Positions 1 to 14,500 of a stretch of 64,000 nt of DNA are shown piece by piece. The position numbers were made by a program, and so were the translations under genes. The notes beneath the pieces are model-generated. The model had not been told where the DNA came from. It was given only the letters and a program-made list of their open reading frames with translations, and searched no databases. Origin of the DNA: Caenorhabditis elegans (taxonomy: Eukaryota > Nematoda > Chromadorea > Rhabditida > Rhabditidae); the NCBI RefSeq assembly GCF_000002985.6, contig NC_003280.10, forward strand, positions 7,622,501-7,686,500, read 5' to 3'. Position 1 is the stretch's first letter. Every line of letters starts with the position of its first letter.

Positions 1-3000
1 GAAATAGGTAGCACAAATCAAAAAAAAATAAAAGTAAAAAAAAAACAGAGCGGCTTTGGGGTGGTGACACAAATTGGAGCAAATAGAAAATTTGAAAAAA
101 AAACGGCCGAGGAAAGGAAAAAAGAGAGAATGAGCCCAATGACAACAAGCAATTGGATTGTTATTCTGAAGACTAAACAGAAATTGAATCATGCATTATT
201 CATTTAACTCTCTTTTATTTTTTCTAAAATTTTCATTTTTTGTTCTTTAACATTAGTGCGGAATTTTTATAGAAAAAGTTAAAGATTTAGCAAATCAACT
301 GCTCAATTTTTGTAGAATCCATTTTGAAAAAAGTAACTCGGAGTATGGAAATAAATTAGCTACCAAAATAAATATTGATACCAAAACTTGAGAACAAAAA
401 GCTCTAATTTTAGAACACTTCGAGCAAAACACAAAACCCATAAAACTCAGTGAGCATTCCAATGATTAATGAAAACTATGTATAGCTCTAGGACTGAGCC
501 AAAAGTGGAAACAAAAGCAAATAAAAATCGAATTATGTCCTGTGCCAGATGGTGTCGATTTACAAGCTGTAGAGTGAGAGGGTACTCTGGAAGGAAAGGG
601 AAATCCAACTGAATTGGCAACACTTATCTGGAGGAGTAAGAGGAGGAAAAGCTGAAGATGAGCGAAACGACTTGAAAATTTGATATCAATGGGGAACATA
701 TGTCGACGAGATGTGAAGGATTAGAGAGATTTGAGAGAGAGAAACAAAATGACAATTTGTTTTCGATTGATGATTGGGCATTGAAATGAAACAAGGCTAT
801 GAGTAAAAGTTCGCTTTTGTTGCATGTGTCATGAGATGTAATAGACATAGAGAGATACACACACAAAAGTACCGACTACGATGACTAATAAATTGTATTG
901 ACTAATGGAAGTTCACTACATCTTATTCTAGGTTTCTTATTTTCATTATTTCAATTAGTTTACAGTTCTTTTTCATAAATTATAAAAGCTTTTATCACGT
1001 CGTGAAAGAAAGTGGTGATAGCCTCAAGAGATCTGGACTATGGCACCGCGAGCACCAACAGAGAGATAGTGAAAGGAAGAAGAGGAATAGAAAGAGAGCA
1101 ACTTCCGAGACATTCTGCGTCTCTACAACTCATAAACTATCTCCGCACTGTCTATCAGTTGACATGTTGTGCCAGTCACTCTGCGTCGCAAAGCACTGTA
1201 TTGTGTTTCACACGCCGCCGCCGCGATCCTCTTGGTCTGGGAGTCAAACAAGTGCGGAATTGAGATTAAGGAACAAAATGGTGGATGATGACAATGATAA
1301 ATGATTTAAATGTCCGATTGGAGAACGGAAGGTTTGAGGAAATACTTTTGGAATGTACACTGTTATCAGTAGAATATTATTTGTTTTTTGGAGCTATAGA
1401 AATTTTTGAAAAAGTTTTTTACAGCCGGAGCCTTGCCAGTAAGAGATTTTGTATAAACGCAATCATATTATCATGATGCATACAAAAACAATACGACACT
1501 AATCAATTACAAAATTACAGAAGTTTCGCAGTTTGATTTACTCAACATTCGTTTACTGTAGGTACAGTTTTCTAATGGAAAAATTGTGAAATCAAGTACA
1601 CACACACAAACACAGGAAAAAGAAGATATTAGTCAGGTGAAATGACCAGTAGAGAGCAAAGAGAAGGTGAGACACAAGAAGCATGACTCTGCGTGGACAT
1701 ATGTCCTCACTCTTTTTCAAATATTTGACCACGTTCATAACACGGGAGGGAGGGGCTCTTTTATGCTTTTGCTTCCGCTCTCGGAAATTAGTCGGTCGCT
1801 TTTCTCATTGATTTTATGGTTGATCGAATGAATGAATCTTGCGATTCTAAATGTCACATAAGCCTGCGCGTTGCGGCACACATGGCTGGAAAGCATATGG
1901 CATATTACGGATGGCGGTGCGCGAAAATAAATGAGTGAGAGCGGAGGGCGAAACCAGTGAAAACAGCAGCAGCCAGCATTCTCACCTGATTTATGACTGT
2001 TTTAATCGTTGAAATCGAAAAAGTCACAAACGAGAGTGAGTAGGAAGAAGAGGAGGAGCCTGTTTGACATGGTATTTATATTAGCATAATCGAGAATGGA
2101 ATCGGCTCAAAAAAAAAAACAAGTCATCATTATGAATGTGTTTGTGAAGTTACGAAAAGAGACGAAAAACTGTTTCCCCATTTTATGGATCACTCGTAAA
2201 ATGAAAAGTTGAGCAGTTGAAAACATTTGATAAGTGTGCAAACTTTACGTTTTTCTAGAATTTTACTTTCGGATAGTTTGAAAATTTCGTCCTAATTCCC
2301 AAGGATTTTCTCACCATTTTTCAATAAAAAACAAAATTTTTCAACAATTTATTTAAAAAAAACTTGAAATTTCAGAAAAATATAAGCACTTTTGAATTCT
2401 TCATCTCGAAATCATTTTTTCAATACAACAATGGTAGGCTTTTTAGACAAAGTATAATTTTTAAAAATGCAAACGAAATTCAATTTTTGATTTTGGAATG
2501 TTCTTGATAGAAACATTCAGGGCAAAATGAGATTCCCCAAAACCGATTTATTTTGAAGGAGCCAATTCAGTGAGTATTGAAAACTTGATACTCAATAAAT
2601 TTCGAAAACATGCTCCTATAATAAATAATAAAGGTTATGTAGTTAGGTTGAGTAAAGTTTGAAGGAAGAAACCAATTTGCAATAGGGGAACCCGAATGTT
2701 GTTAGAGCGGGGGGACCAATAAGAGAGTTGACGAAATAAGTGTTAGCGGAGAGTTTTGGAAGGCGAAGTGGGGTGGCTCTGCGGCCATTAGACGAAACGC
2801 TGAAGAAAGGAGGAAATGCTCCGCGAGCCACGAAGCGACTCACGCGTTCCGGTCGTAGAACCCTCACTCATTTAACTGGCCGATGAATAATTCATGTTTC
2901 ACAGGAGACACCTTGCTCTATTCATGACTTGTCTAAACATGCAAAATGGCACAGAAGAAAAAAGAAAACGAATAAGAAAAAGACGACGTTTTCGGATGTT

Positions 3001-5563
3001 TTGGATGTCGGATGGTGTCGTTTCAAGTTTCGAAGTCACTGGGGATTCGGCACGCAAAGAAGTGACAAATTGTGTGCATACGCTTAAAAATGGCGACAAA
3101 GAACGAAGAGTCTGGAGTAGAAAAAGTTGGTGAAAAGAAAGAAATCGGGTTTATTTGATTGTGAGACATTTTTCACAAAACCTTCAATCGTTGAGCTTCC
3201 TGTAACTTTGAAAATTATAGTACCAGTAGAAAACTATGAAAAGAATGAATATATCAGAACATGTTGTTTAGAAATACGGTAGGTATCTTTTTAATACAAA
3301 TTTTCGTCAGTTGAAAATTGGAAAAAGTTGCTAAAACGGTACGTCTTCAAACTGACTTATCTTGAAAAATACAAGCTTAGAAAACAAATGATCAACTAAC
3401 AAAATGATTAAAATTATGTTTTCTTTCTTCAGAAATACTTTTCATTGCAAAATACCAATTATTTGTTCAGTTACATCGAGTCAAAGGCATTTTCCCCAAA
3501 GCCATCAAAAATTTTGAAAACTTTCTTTTGTACCACTCATAAACCCAATTTTCATTAAATTTCTGGTAAAAAATTGTATTAAATAATAATTGTGTAATAT
3601 TTTGCTACATTTTATCAATTTCAAGTTTTTTGATATTTTCATGTTTACCCAAGTTACATACCGTTTTTCGAAAAAATCCACTTTCGCTCATAAAGCTCTT
3701 CATATCCAACGTATCGACTTGAAATTTTGAAAAATGATCATTTTTTTGAGGTCTCTACAATGTCCTAAAAAATCTTTCAAAAAATCCTGCTCATCTCGAA
3801 AATCGTCCTCCGCTCCCAAAAATGAAATCGGACTTTTGCCTTTCGGAAAATGACCGAAAAATGAAATTGGGATATTTGAGCCGAAAAATATGTTTTTAGA
3901 AAGCTGAGAGCACGTTATTTACGAATATCGTGTTCATTTTTGATGAATCATTGTTTCAAATGACCTAAAATTAAAACATTAGCCTAATTTTCATTCTCAC
4001 GTGACACTTTTTATTTGCTTAAAACCATTGAAAAACTGATCGAAAATTCCCATTTGTTTTCAAAAGTGTCACGTGAGAATGAAATTAGGTTCATGTTTTA
4101 ATTTTAGGTAATTTGAATTAATGATTCATCAAAAATGAACACGATATTCGTAAATAACGTGTTCTCAGCTTTCTAAAAACATATTTTTCAACCCCAATAT
4201 TCCAATTTAATTTTTTGGTCATTTTCCGAATTTTTTTTCCCATTTTGTTAGCATTAATTGTTTTCTAGACTTGTATGTTTCAAGATACGCCAGTTTGAAG
4301 ATGCCGTTTAGCGAATTTAGGAAGTGTTGCGGACTTGGTTAGCACTTTTTGCGGGCAGATATTATTTTAATGAGGAGAATTTAGAATGTGTCTAGCAATT
4401 GAATTATAAGAAGCGTATGTTGTTAATGTTGTATAAAACAAAAATTGTATATTGTCTTTACCAGACATTGCTTAAGAGTTCAATAAGAGAACCATTGAGT
4501 CAGCACTTCTATACTCTTATTTCATCGGATTTCTAATGAATAAAAGTAGACAATGAAATATAGTAGTCAATAATTTTTTACTCAATAATGATTTACCGTG
4601 TTTTCAGTATTTTATTGTCACTACAGTTTTTTTGTTAAAAAAGCGGGACACGATGACTACTCGAAGCTGTGATTATAAATATTTCTCTCTAAAATATTAT
4701 TCTAAAAATTTTGTGAAACGCTTTCAATGAAAATAACATATAATAATATCAAATTTGAACGTCTTTTATTGATTTTTTCTTCAAATTACCACATTCGACA
4801 CGGAATCCATAGAGCTGTATAGAAATCTGATTTAAAGCGTGAAAGATGCAATGTGTACATACATATAGAAGCTGGAAGTTTGAACATTGGAAGGAGGAAA
4901 GGAACTAGAAGAATAAAGATTTTTGATAGAAAAAGGAGAAGCTTAATCTATTGGATCTAATTATTAATTTTGAAACAAAAAGTAAGAGACAGAAGAAAAC
5001 GAGCACCGGAAAAAGTGCGAGTAGAATTTTAGGAAAAAAACATGAAAAACCCGATAGAAAGACAAAAGCAAAGAAAAGAGAGTTGAGGAGAGAAAATTGA
5101 TTGATTGGTGTGGATGGGAGAAGCATAAGTAAATCTAACAGAGTCCTTCGACAGAAGTTGTTGATTTGGCAAGTTTCAGTCTCAGTTCATAAAGCAATTC
5201 GGATGGTTTTTGAGATGATTCTGTTTTGGGGGAGTGGGGGGGGGGAACATTTGGAGAGAGGTGAATTACAATATTGAAGAAAAAGAGAGGAGAAAGGGGG
5301 TGAATGACTAGATCAAAAAATACTTTTTTGGGAGTGTCAGCAATAGACAGAAGAGAAGAAAATTGGAAAATTGACAAATAAAACGATTGTCTATAAGCTG
5401 AGTGTGGCACCCGCTCACATTGTGTGTGTGTTGTGTGGTTCCTTGAATACAATTAATCACCTATCAGCACATCATCATCATCATAATCATCTCATCAGCA
5501 AAAAGGTTAAAAAGACACGTATTGGGTTCATTGGTCCTGTTCTTGTTTCAACAAGTCGTCATG
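1..5563. other. Region without a supportable gene, downstream of pde-4
   Basis: I find no exon chain with acceptors, donors and a continuing frame on either strand. The open frames here (for example 2643-2867 minus and 2894-3133 plus) are short, compositionally plain and lack splice context. The stretch contains the foldback repeat listed separately and AT-rich DNA. The left part of 4.7-5.5 kb probably carries the pde-4 3' UTR. A TTTATT, which reads AATAAA on the minus strand, lies at 4765-4770, about 800 bases past the pde-4 stop, and is a possible but weak poly(A) signal. GC-richer DNA at about 1.7-2.1 kb and 2.7-3.0 kb could be regulatory, but nothing specific is visible. Confidence 0.6.
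3334..4306. repeat. Asymmetric foldback (palindromic) element
   Basis: Two pairs of arms are inverted copies of each other. The outer arms are about 3334-3405 and 4237-4306: AAAACGGTACGTCTTCAAAC on the left answers AAACGGCATCTTCAAAC on the right when reverse-complemented. The inner arms are about 3841-4012 and 4065-4225. They share CGTAAATAACGTG, TTCATTTTTGATGAATCATT and TCACGTGAGAATGA, and surround a loop of about 50 bases. The left arm carries roughly 430 extra bases (3406-3840) between its outer and inner parts that the right arm lacks, so either the left arm gained an insertion or the right arm lost sequence. No open frame resembles a transposase. It behaves like a non-autonomous DNA transposon or foldback repeat of the kind common in C. 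elegans; I cannot name the family. Confidence 0.8.
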
Positions 5564-8500
5564 CTATTTGTGCTCGTCATCTTCTGTTACAGTACGAGCT
5601 GTGTCAGGTTCTTCAGGTATTCGTGATTGGTACCATTCTCGATTTTCTTCGAGTTGATCGAGTATATTTTGAGCATCTGGATAGACAAGATCTGCCCATG
5701 TTTCGTATAATGGATGAACAATGTAGTCGATGAATCCGACCTTAATTATATTTATTTTTAGAGTTATTTGATTAAAATAGGGGTTTCGAATTTTTCAAAA
5801 CTGAAGAAATATTTTTGATTTTAACATTTGATTTTAAATCTTGTTTCTTACCTGTGATTTTTCAATGGTCACATTTCCTCGATCGCACATCGGTGATATC
5901 TCAAGTCCAAGCTCTTTCTCTTTATCTCCCTGCCTCCAGTATTCTTCCATTATCCTTTGATTCCATTGTTGGTATAATTCGATTGGCTTAGTTGGATTTG
6001 AGAGATCAGCGAGATGAATCATCGATTGTAGTACCTGCAAAACTATGACTATTTGCATGATCAACATAATATTTTTTTAAACAAACCTGAATTTTGTCAT
6101 TGTACTTGTCCAGCACAATCACATTGTTTCCAGCAACTTTCTTTGCTTCGACCATTGTTTTCAGATCAGCAAGAAGAGACATGTGCTTAGACATATCAGT
6201 TGCAAGTACCTGAAACAATCGACTTACAGTTCAAAACTTTCATTACTAAAACAAGTAAAAAAGGAGTCGTCATTTCCGTTTTGTACCCACACGTGATCAA
6301 CTCATGACTAATCACAAAAAGAAGATGTTGTCACTTTTCAAATAAACAGCAGCCACCACCAACAAGTCCGCATTTTTCCTAATTTAATGTGACACTTCCG
6401 GTCCTTCATCTCTTTATCATTGCTTACCATATCAATGACAATCTTGCGAAATTGCAGCCGTTGTTTTCTGGACAAATTTGCAAGGAAATCACAGTTTGAA
6501 TCTTGCAAAAGCTTGAATGCAACTGCCAGATGATGCTGCTCAAGGACACTTTCATCATTGTACATGATCGCTAATTCATTGTCTGTAACGATATCTTTTG
6601 TTTTTTTTTGGGAGAAGGAACATTTTCATGTGTAAATAGAATTACAGGGTGGCCGGAAACAAATTTTTAAAAGACAGCCTCTTGAACTTAACATTTCAAA
6701 AAGTGATGTATTGGAAAATTAATTTTAAAGAATGTCAATTGTTTTTTTGGTAACTCCATTTCCTTAATTTTTAAATGAAGATGAGTAATACTTAGTTTCC
6801 GATTTCTAATAGTCCAGAAGATGTCAACTTTTTGGTTTTCAACAATCTTTTATCTCCTTAGTCATAAAAGATACAAAATGTTCTCAATGATAAAACACAT
6901 TTCACAACATAACCAATGTATGGTATCAGTTTATAACTTTTTGATATGCATGTTCTATGATTGCAAAGGAAAATAACAAGAACAACTTACTTGAGTTGAT
7001 CAAATACTGATTCGTGAATCCAGGATGATCTACATCATGGACAGCACCGGCAAATATAGCTGCTAATACTTCAAGATCAGTGAAGACTTCCTGAAAATAT
7101 TGGAAAAACTACAGGTTTTTCGATAACTCATGAAAACTCACTGTAAGGACGGGAGACATGAGCAGAACGTGCATTGACTGTGCAACATCGGCTGCATGAA
7201 TAAAATTGTGATAATGATTATTACGATAGTGATGTTCAAGATTGAGCAAGTAGGTGACCAGAGTAGATTGATGAATTTCAAAAGTTTTAAAGAGATTCCG
7301 CTGGCGGAGTAATGAAAATGTAACGACAGTGAGCGAGTGATTTTTGGAAAGTTCGTCGATTTTGAAGACATCAGGTCCCCAGTCATCGAGTCGTTGCATA
7401 TGAACAGCTATCTCACGTGCACAGTTTACACCGTATTCGGGAACATGGCCGTCATGTGATGGAGCACGAAGTTTTCGAACTCCTGAGATCTTATTCATGG
7501 CTGCTGTTTGAGCTTTTTTCAGTATCGAAAGTGTCATTGGTCCAGATGTAGAAGGGCCTTGTACCTACAAATTATGAATATTTATGTGAAGAAATAAGAA
7601 ACAGGAAGATGTTCTAATCTAATGACTATCTAACATGTGGCTGATCTTTAAAATAAATTAATTAAATCGTCTATGTCGTATTTACTATGTTTGTTTGTAA
7701 TTTATGTGTTTACCATGAGTTGTAAAATCACATTTTGTAGAAAATCCGAACAGTTGAATGAGTGATAAATAGAAATCATATATTAGAATTCGAGTAACTG
7801 AACAATTTCTTCAAAAATCGCCACCGTTACTGCAGAATAAAGAGTGTAAAGTGAGTGGCCAGTGATGGCCGAATCAGAAAAAAAAAGATAAGTGACCACA
7901 GACTGTGGGAAGATCGAAGAGACGCTCTGTTCTGATCGAGACGTGACATTTTGAGAAGCCGGTTGGCTGTTTGCTAGATGCCAGATATTACTTTTTCTCA
8001 TCTACATTTTCTTTACAAAATCACCAAAGCGTTTCAAACGATCAAAGTGTAAAATTGAAATACAAAAGTACAGTACCTTGTGCATGGAAACGATTGAATT
8101 ATTATTCCCATCTTCTTCGTCTTCGGAATACATTTTCATTAAAATTCAGATTTTAGCACAATCAAAGTGTCAAAAGTAGTACAAAAAGTATGTGTGTGAG
8201 TGTGTGTGTGTGGGTGTGAGCGACTGTGGGGATGTACTCATTGTGTATGTCGCTTCCATTTTTTGAAGAACAATCTTCTGACAAGCCCGCCCCCGACAGG
8301 TTCTCTTACCACACACATACATACGATCACATACATAGATACACATGCAGTCAGTTTGTTGTTTTTTATCGACAAAACACACCTCAGTGGGCACTTCGAT
8401 CTCGATCGACGGTTCATCCTCTTCCTTGTCCATGTAGGTGGTGATCAAAAACTTGGAGACCTGAGTGCCGGATTTGGACGATTCAGCAAAGTGTGACAAC

Positions 8501-11500
8501 TCTTTGTTGAGCATCTTGCGGAACTGCAAACATCAATTTATTATCATGTTATCATTGCGTGGCGAGAGAGATGCTAATTAGTTAGAAAGTCCCCTCCTCC
8601 CTCTCTCACTGTGTCATCCCGCCCCAAAAACAGTCACTGGAGGCCATGCTTAAAAATTGAGTGAAACAGAGAGAAAGAAAGGGGTCCATAGAGAATCACT
8701 TTCTGCGTCTCCATTTAGAAGACGTCGTGACAACCTGTTCTAATCACAATCACTATCGTCTCTGTCTCTTTTTCTCTCTCACTTTGCCCCCTATCATTAT
8801 AAAGTATATAACAAATAATGACACCATCAATCTACAGCATCAATCACCGGAAGTCGCGCTTGCAAACCGCTACTAGAAGCCAAAGCACTTTAGCGTCTGG
8901 TACTCTCTGTGATTATCATGTTTCCTAGATTCTCTATTTCTTATCATACAAGATGTGCGCGGGTCCTTGCGCATGCGGACAATTAGACGGTTTCACAAAA
9001 CGCTGATAAAGAGATGCGCAGGAGGTAAGAGGGTCCTTCCGAGTGCAACAATCTTAGTAATTGATGAGATTGGCGCCTTGACGCTAACACCGAACACTTG
9101 TCGCTTTTGGCCTCATTCAGACAGGCACCTCAGCCGGAAATACTACTGTAACAAATTTCAATTTATTTTTCTGATTTTTGCCCCATGACGTGACCCGTTT
9201 TTAAACTACTATAATATCTTGGCGCCTTGCCAAGTGCATTTTTCCATCGACCACCACACATCGGTTACGGTAGACAGACTGGATCCATTCGCATTCTCCC
9301 ATTTTCATCCATACCTCTCTCGATTTCAACAACACTTTTTTACGAGCGGCAATCAAATTCAGGGGTGAGTGATATCGGTTACCGTAACCCATGTGTGTAT
9401 GTACGTCTATATCTGCTATTTTTCTTCTTTCCGCTCTTCTCTTTCGCCTATTTCGCTTCTTTTTTCTTCTCATTTTTCTGAGTAGCGAATAGAAGACAAG
9501 TGCTATTTGGGATTGAGTTAGGCATCCCTCATGAATCTCCGATGACATTGTCCGGATTGAATTTGAATTCAGGGGCACATGAGGAAAAGCTGCTCCAAAA
9601 AAAGAGGGGCACATCTGCGTGCTTTTCGAACAAAAAGAATTCCAAAAGAAGGGAGCAAAAAGAGAAAAAGAAGGGTGTTGTTTTTATCGCACTAAAGTAT
9701 AATCTAAGTTCCAAAATAATGCAATTTTCTAATTTAAATAATATCCCAAAACCTTACCTTACTGCTGGCCATCTCAGACACTGATCGATGAGTTTGAATT
9801 GTTTCCAGCTGATCAAGACACCAATCGAGTTCTTCTGAAATTGAATTGAATTGAATTTTGAGGAAAAAAACTTTGTAGTCTTTGGTTTACAATCTTAAAT
9901 TTCAATTCATCTATAGAATTTCTGAAGAAATGCTAGAATTCAAAGCTTGGTTGTTTTCAAGTGAAACGAAAAATACAAAAAGAAGAAAAGCGTATCGAAA
10001 GAAATTTATGGCCGGGTCATGCATGAAAACTTTCTTGGCGCCGACGAAACAGGTAAACAGTTTCCGGTGCTAGCTTTGGAACTGATATTATTACTTGAAA
10101 AAGACTAAAGCTTATCAAATCTCATGTGGCTATCAATATATATCTAGTTTGATTTCAAGTTCTATTTGTAGTTAAAATTTTTGATAGTATGATATTAGCA
10201 AAGAAACTTAAATTTCATGATAGTCGTAATGAAAATTAGAATACGACTTACCGAGTGTATCATGCGCACAATGCACCACATCGTCTGGAAGCTCAATGTT
10301 GTGCAAAGGCGGCCGTTTCGCACTTCGATTAGCGTGTCGACTGTCGTCGCTGTTCTGAAATTTGAGATATTGAACACTCTCACGTCTTCAGTGTTATTTT
10401 GTCTCCAAAGCCACGTGATATCCCCTCAAAAACGGGCCCCCTGTTTCCCATTGTTCTAGAGTGTCGCGAAGGGGGTCCCGGAGACGACTCACTGAAGCTT
10501 TTTACATATGTACATACACAGAGCTCTCATTCGGTTTTTACTGCTGGTGGTTTGTCGTGTGAAACGCCGAAAACCTTTCCTCAATGGAAAAAAGACGGAA
10601 AATGGGAAGGAAATGAAAAGAAGAAAGTAGTAGAACTTTTTTCTTTCCTGTTTTCTCTTGTTTTTGCTCATTTTCGCCCCCTATAAGATCATATTGCTTT
10701 CAAGTTTTCTTATAAAGCTCAAAAGTCAATTAAATCTTTGGTTATTGCACTTTAAAAGTAACTTAACGAAATACAATGCGACAATTTTAGTGTCTGCAAA
10801 TTGTTCAATTGAAAATAATAAAACGTTTGAATCAAAAACCACTAGACTTATAAAATGAGTTTTTTTCAATTCCATTCAACAATGTCTACAACTATGTCCA
10901 CTTGTTTCTTTGCAACTCTTCGGAATTTCTTTTCGATTTTTACAAGTGGGCTTTGTCATAACATGAATATATCTTGTCCTTGGGGGATTGGTTATGGATC
11001 GCGAAAAATAGGTTTTGTTATTCACAGGACCACCACCCACAACTCTGCACAGCCGGCAAAAAAATGAGATGAATGGTGAGATATATTACTGGTGGACAAC
11101 GAAAAAGAAAGGAAGTATTACATCTAGAACATTGTTTTCCTGTTGTTGCTTCTCTGTTGCTTCTATCAGCTCTTATTTTCTTCGCAATGGATTTTTAATC
11201 TCACCTGGATGTTGGTTATCGAAATCAGATTGGATCGAACGTTTCGAAGACTGGCAAGCAGTTGAGCAAACGGGGTTACAATCAGGTCGTCACCGTGTCT
11301 GAAATAATAAGAAATGAATAATATTAACAATTGGGTGGAATTGAATTTGATTAACTTTTATTTATTTTTCTTTCTGTAGGTAGGCAAGGATAGGATAGCG
11401 TGTCGGAAAATCGATTTATTTTATTAGTTTTCTCGTTTCGAGCGCTCATGCTGTTGTTTTTGTATTCATTTTTTTTTCTAAATATCACATTACCATGCCT

Positions 11501-14500
11501 GAATCTAGAAGTATAACATAAAATAATATACACAATGAGAGTTTTTCAAAAATCAACTATTATTCCTTTTCTATTTTCTTTTTCGACTTCTCTAAATAAT
11601 TTTTACTGCAGAACATACACGAGCAACATGCAAAATATTTTCCATTTAATTGCTCACCGAAGAGTAAATCCGGACTCGCCGAACTTTCGACGGACACTTC
11701 GATTATTATTGTTAATTAAAGAGATTGACATTTTTATCAGGGATAAAGGGGCTTTCTTAGAGTATAAAAAGAGAATGTAGCAGAAAAAGAGAACTTGAAG
11801 TAGTAGAAGAAAATGAAGAGCAACACAGCGTCGTCTAAGGCTCAACAGAGGCAACCGCCGGAGCCGTAGACACTACACAACCCGCCCCATCGGTTGGGGA
11901 CTCCGCCCTTTTTGTTTGTCACTGCTTCCATGGAGAACGTGTGTTGAAATGACGAAAGAAAAAAAGGAGAATGAATAGTTGGGAAGCGACGGGACCACTT
12001 GTTGATCTTCAACTTCTTTTTTTCCAGAAGTAACAATAAAAATGATTGACGAGAAAGGTCGACACAATAAGCTCGTCAGTTATTTTTTTCAACTACGAAC
12101 CACAAAAACAATTTTTCGAGATTTTCCGAGAATAGGTATTATGGATGAATGATTTTGAAAAGTTCAGCATAAAATTCATTTTCTTAGGAAATGTTTCCGA
12201 AGACATGTGATTTTTCAACTATTTTTCTTTTACAATTCTCACATCTCTTCTTGTTCTTCTTCACAGAAAGACGACGAGGTCTTATGACTCTTCTGAAACC
12301 CATTACCAGGTGATCAAGATGCCGACCATATTTTTGTTTCCTAATGAGCCGAGAAAAAGAGGGAAAAGAATAATATGAACATTTGTAGACAAACAACAAG
12401 GTGTTTCTAGAATGTATATTCTCACATTGCAATCGGTCTATACAAGAAATTTCAGCGTGTCTCAAGTGACAATATAACCAAAACAATTCATTTGATGGCA
12501 CAAACCTTCTAGACGGTCGTCTTGAAGAACAAGGCGTGAAGATCAGATGATAGTCTTGTGTGGTGGTCAACTTTTGAATGAGGAATGATAGAACAGTGAG
12601 AATTTTTAGAAAATTACTGAGGGTCGAAGGTGTGAAACCGAGGTGTGAAATCAGCAATTCGAATACACACGACCACGACCCGCCGCGCCTCCTCCCCTCG
12701 GAAAGAAATACTCCGAGGAATAGAGATGGATGGGAACACGGTGAGTGAAAGAGACAGAAAACGGCCCCGGTATTTGTTTGTTGGTTTGCCCTCAATCGAA
12801 TTGCAAGAAACGGTGGGGATTTCTTTTCCTTTATGTGCGAAAGTGTATGTCACTGCTCTTCGACGACCTCAATTTTCCCGCCTTCTTCTTCGTCTTCGTC
12901 GTCTCTTGTCAATTCATCCTTTATTTGGCGCGGCCACAAAAGTACGACGGAGCGGGGAGAGGATCGGCGAATGGTTAAGGTGGAGGAGAGGGCGCGAGCG
13001 CCTGTGCGCGGCGCGGTACGTGAAATTGTCTGTATACACACGCACGCACACATGAGGCACACGCACGCAAACATACGCTACGTCACACGGGGCATACACG
13101 CGCAGTCGTCTATGGATCCAACCATCATTTGAAAGACCAGAGCAACACCTGAGGTCGCGAACCGGCGGGAGAGAAGCACCATCACTTCCGAACTTTCCAC
13201 CTGGAGCCGGGAGCACACAAAAGAAGAGAACAGTTGAACGCATATCGAGATAAATGGACTGATAAGAGAGTTAGGCGGATCGAAGTTAAACAACTACAAG
13301 GTCTTTAGATGGTAAAGTTTGAAGGTGATGGTTCTATAAAAATGGGATTTAGAAAACAATTGGATTGAAACATCTAGAAGAAAAAATGCAATTTTAATTC
13401 ATAGAGACTAACCTAATTATTAACATTTCCAGGTATGACTGAAGTAGTTCATGATTTTCAAATAACATTTTGTTCATTCTCAGACGAATATGTAAATATT
13501 GAATCGTTTCTTTTCGGTTTTCCTAGAATCTCACTGTTTATGATTTACAGTATGCATTGCATAAATATGTGAAAGACAGCATTTTTGTTTCACATTTTTT
13601 CAGAGCTTCTGTACGATAAAATTCAAAATGAATAAGTTCATTACTGAAGGGAAAAATGCATTTTTGGTTAATAAAACAAAATGTAGAAAATTGAAAAAAA
13701 AAAAAGTCCCTTCACAATTTTTCATTTTTATTTCGAAAGGGGTAGGAAACTAAAATAGGTATACCAATCTGATTCTGAAAAAAAAAGAAGCGCATTCCTC
13801 GATTTCATGTTATGACAAATTAAGATTTATTTAATAAATATACTTTTAAAATTCTAAAAATGATTCATAATTTTGAACGTTTTCTTTTCAGAGCTTCTTT
13901 GTGCAAGACTACAGACAAATAAATTCCTAGAGGCTACTATGACAGAGATTTAATTTGTTGGGTTGAATTTTTTTTTACTTAAAAAAAGGAAATATTATTG
14001 AGAGCTTACTTCTAAAAACTACGATTTTGAAGTCAAACGAAAACTAACTCACTGGCTCAAAAAAAAGTTAAAGGTTTTCCAGAAATGAGCAATTTTGTGT
14101 TAGATTCTACTTATTTGGCAAAATCAATTCTTGAACACATTTTACATTCCCAAAAACATCGTAGAAACCTAAGATAAAATGTGTGTTTTTCCTCAATTAG
14201 CTTTGAATGCTCTAAATGCTTTTATCTCGTCGTTGCCGCAAAAATACTAATGCTTGCGAACTCACTGACGGTTGGATCGTGCCCTCAGAAATAGACTTTT
14301 GAATGATCCAAAACACGATGGTGTATCTGATGGATGTCTCTGGCTTCGCCGATATTGTATTTCAGATGATGGCGATGGATTGATGACAGAAGATCCAACA
14401 AAAGACATGGATGGATATGTCGAAAAAGAGCAAAATGAACACTCGTCTTCGTTTTTTTTGTTGAAGACTCTCGCAAGAGAGCGACGCTGATTTGGTTGCC

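Noticed and set aside
12184..13293. Cluster of long open frames on both strands in the pde-4 intron (up to 203 codons)
   Set aside because: Overlapping frames on both strands in a GC-richer block, no domain. Only the phase-2 donor at 12618 is worth checking, and it is listed as a low-interest finding.
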